Origin: a bacterium
GTDB taxonomy: Bacteria; Desulfobacterota_D; UBA1144
Length of the DNA: 32,521 nt
Assembly: GCA_002708105.2 (NCBI GenBank)
Contig: PAOQ02000022.1
Coordinates: forward strand, 2,319-34,839
Reading direction: 5' to 3'
A program made the position numbers and the translations under genes. The notes below the pieces were generated by a model, which saw only the letters and a list, made by a program, of their open reading frames with translations, was not told the DNA's origin and did not search any database. Positions 32,098 to 32,521 of this stretch are shown here, one piece after another (position 1 is the stretch's first letter; the number at the start of each line of letters is the position of its first letter).

Positions 32098-32521
32098 CTC
32101 TATACACCTTTTTAAAAACTATTATTATCAAGAAAATAAATAAACTAATCAACACTCCTTTAGACAAATAAGACCACAAGCTATCTTTAAAGATTATCGA
32201 ATTCATACTATTGATATCTTGCACTAACCAAGAAACGAATAATGTAATTAATAGTATCGGAAGATATATTTTGAAAATCTTATTAAAAAATTCGGGAATT
32301 TTAATAAGCCCTCCTCGATTTATCTCACCAATAGGACTTTGTGGAGCAATATAGAAAATAAAGATAACAATTTCAATCAAAGCCAAAATAATTAACAAGA
32401 TTGTTCCAGCCCAAAAATCAAATTCATCGAGAAATTCTGGCAAGAAAATAACTAGTTGCGAAAGGAATAATATTATCGATATTACAAGTAAAGATGCTTT
32501 TTTCTGAGTGAAGTTAAACTC
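32087..32521 (-). CDS. Sodium-dependent (neurotransmitter:sodium symporter family) transporter, C-terminal part
   Basis: The frame is open beyond the track's TTG start at 32443 all the way to the window edge (26 more codons, EFNFTQKKASLLVI...), so this is the 3' end of a gene whose start lies outside. The 144 visible residues contain LDEFDFWAGTILLIILALIEIVIF and EINRGGLIKIP, characteristic of the last helices of bacterial NSS/SNF transporters (LeuT/MetP type), with about four membrane helices. These import amino acids or related amines with Na+. The substrate cannot be read from this part. It is followed by the small peptide gene. Confidence 0.8.
   Translation of the reverse strand, partial: EFNFTQKKASLLVISIILFLSQLVIFLPEFLDEFDFWAGTILLIILALIEIVIFIFYIAPQSPIGEINRGGLIKIPEFFNKIFKIYLPILLITLFVSWLVQDINSMNSIIFKDSLWSYLSKGVLISLFIFLIIIVFKKVYRVEN

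Noticed and set aside
32087-32443. Complete 118-aa membrane protein as given by the track
   Set aside because: The TTG 'start' is internal; the frame stays open with family-like sequence to the window edge, so it is a truncated symporter gene.
1-32521. Insertion sequences, phage genes, CRISPR arrays, defence systems
   Set aside because: No transposase or integrase motifs, no direct repeats with regular spacers and no defence domains were seen on either strand.

Overview
The window is about 32.5 kb of very AT-rich (roughly 30% GC by eye), densely packed bacterial chromosome. Intergenic gaps are mostly 0-80 nt, the longest is about 145 nt (29882-30026), and neighbouring genes often overlap by 1-29 nt. 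I see no insertion sequence, prophage, CRISPR array or rRNA. Everything points to a core-genome segment of a streamlined, probably aquatic, Gram-negative bacterium: it has a TolC-type outer-membrane channel, MacA/MacB-like export parts, RseP, MltD and PlsC. A short EF-Ts (~204 aa), a DUF1285-like protein, a HemQ-type coproheme decarboxylase, glutathione synthetase and a full GatCAB set would suit a deltaproteobacteria-like lineage (Thermodesulfobacteriota, SAR324 or Dadabacteria-type), but this placement is inference and cannot be settled from the window.

Layout. (1) 1-2538, plus: end of an unknown gene, an SRPBCC plus TIGR01777 oxidoreductase fusion, pdxH and a DUF1285-like gene, tightly coupled. 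(2) 2525-3697, minus: hemW. (3) 3718-8472, plus: tripartite efflux operon (TolC-like, HlyD/MacA-like with an unusual basic N-terminal extension, MacB-type ATPase and permease), a 64-aa membrane protein, then the isoprenoid/envelope block uppS-dxr-rseP (8675-11844). (4) 11841-13252, minus: UPF0173 hydrolase and hemQ. (5) 13330-14859, plus: serS and a DUF378 membrane protein. (6) 14861-17645, minus: rpsB-tsf-pyrH-frr. (7) 17753-18679, plus: tRNA-Ser(UGA) and rsmI. (8) 18682-22522, minus: carA-gshB-gatC-gatA. (9) 22579-23298, plus: plsC. (10) 23291-27809, minus: alaC-mltD-ogg2-like gene and gatB. (11) 27865-29881, plus: panB-panC-panD. (12) 30027-32018, plus: a nucleotidyltransferase and a two-domain CDP-alcohol phosphotransferase, resembling the two halves of the inositol-phosphate (DIPP-type) phosphodiester route. 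(13) 32008-32521, minus: the C-terminal part of a neurotransmitter:sodium symporter and an overlapping 29-codon membrane peptide that the ORF track missed.

How the genes fit together. The window covers translation (rpsB, tsf, frr, serS, tRNA-Ser, rsmI, GatCAB), precursor supply (pyrH, carA, panBCD, pdxH, alaC, dxr), envelope building (uppS, plsC, rseP, mltD, efflux) and porphyrin metabolism (hemQ; hemW-type radical SAM). The usual bacterial order rpsB-tsf-pyrH-frr-uppS-cdsA-dxr-rseP is present but split, with uppS-dxr-rseP on the other strand and cdsA absent. Several genes at operon heads lack a Shine-Dalgarno sequence and have a -10-like hexamer only 10-12 nt before the start codon, suggesting leaderless transcripts.

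Best leads: the 30-32 kb CDP-alcohol operon, the small peptide gene at the symporter 3' end, the HlyD N-terminal extension, and the UppS with several altered substrate-site residues.
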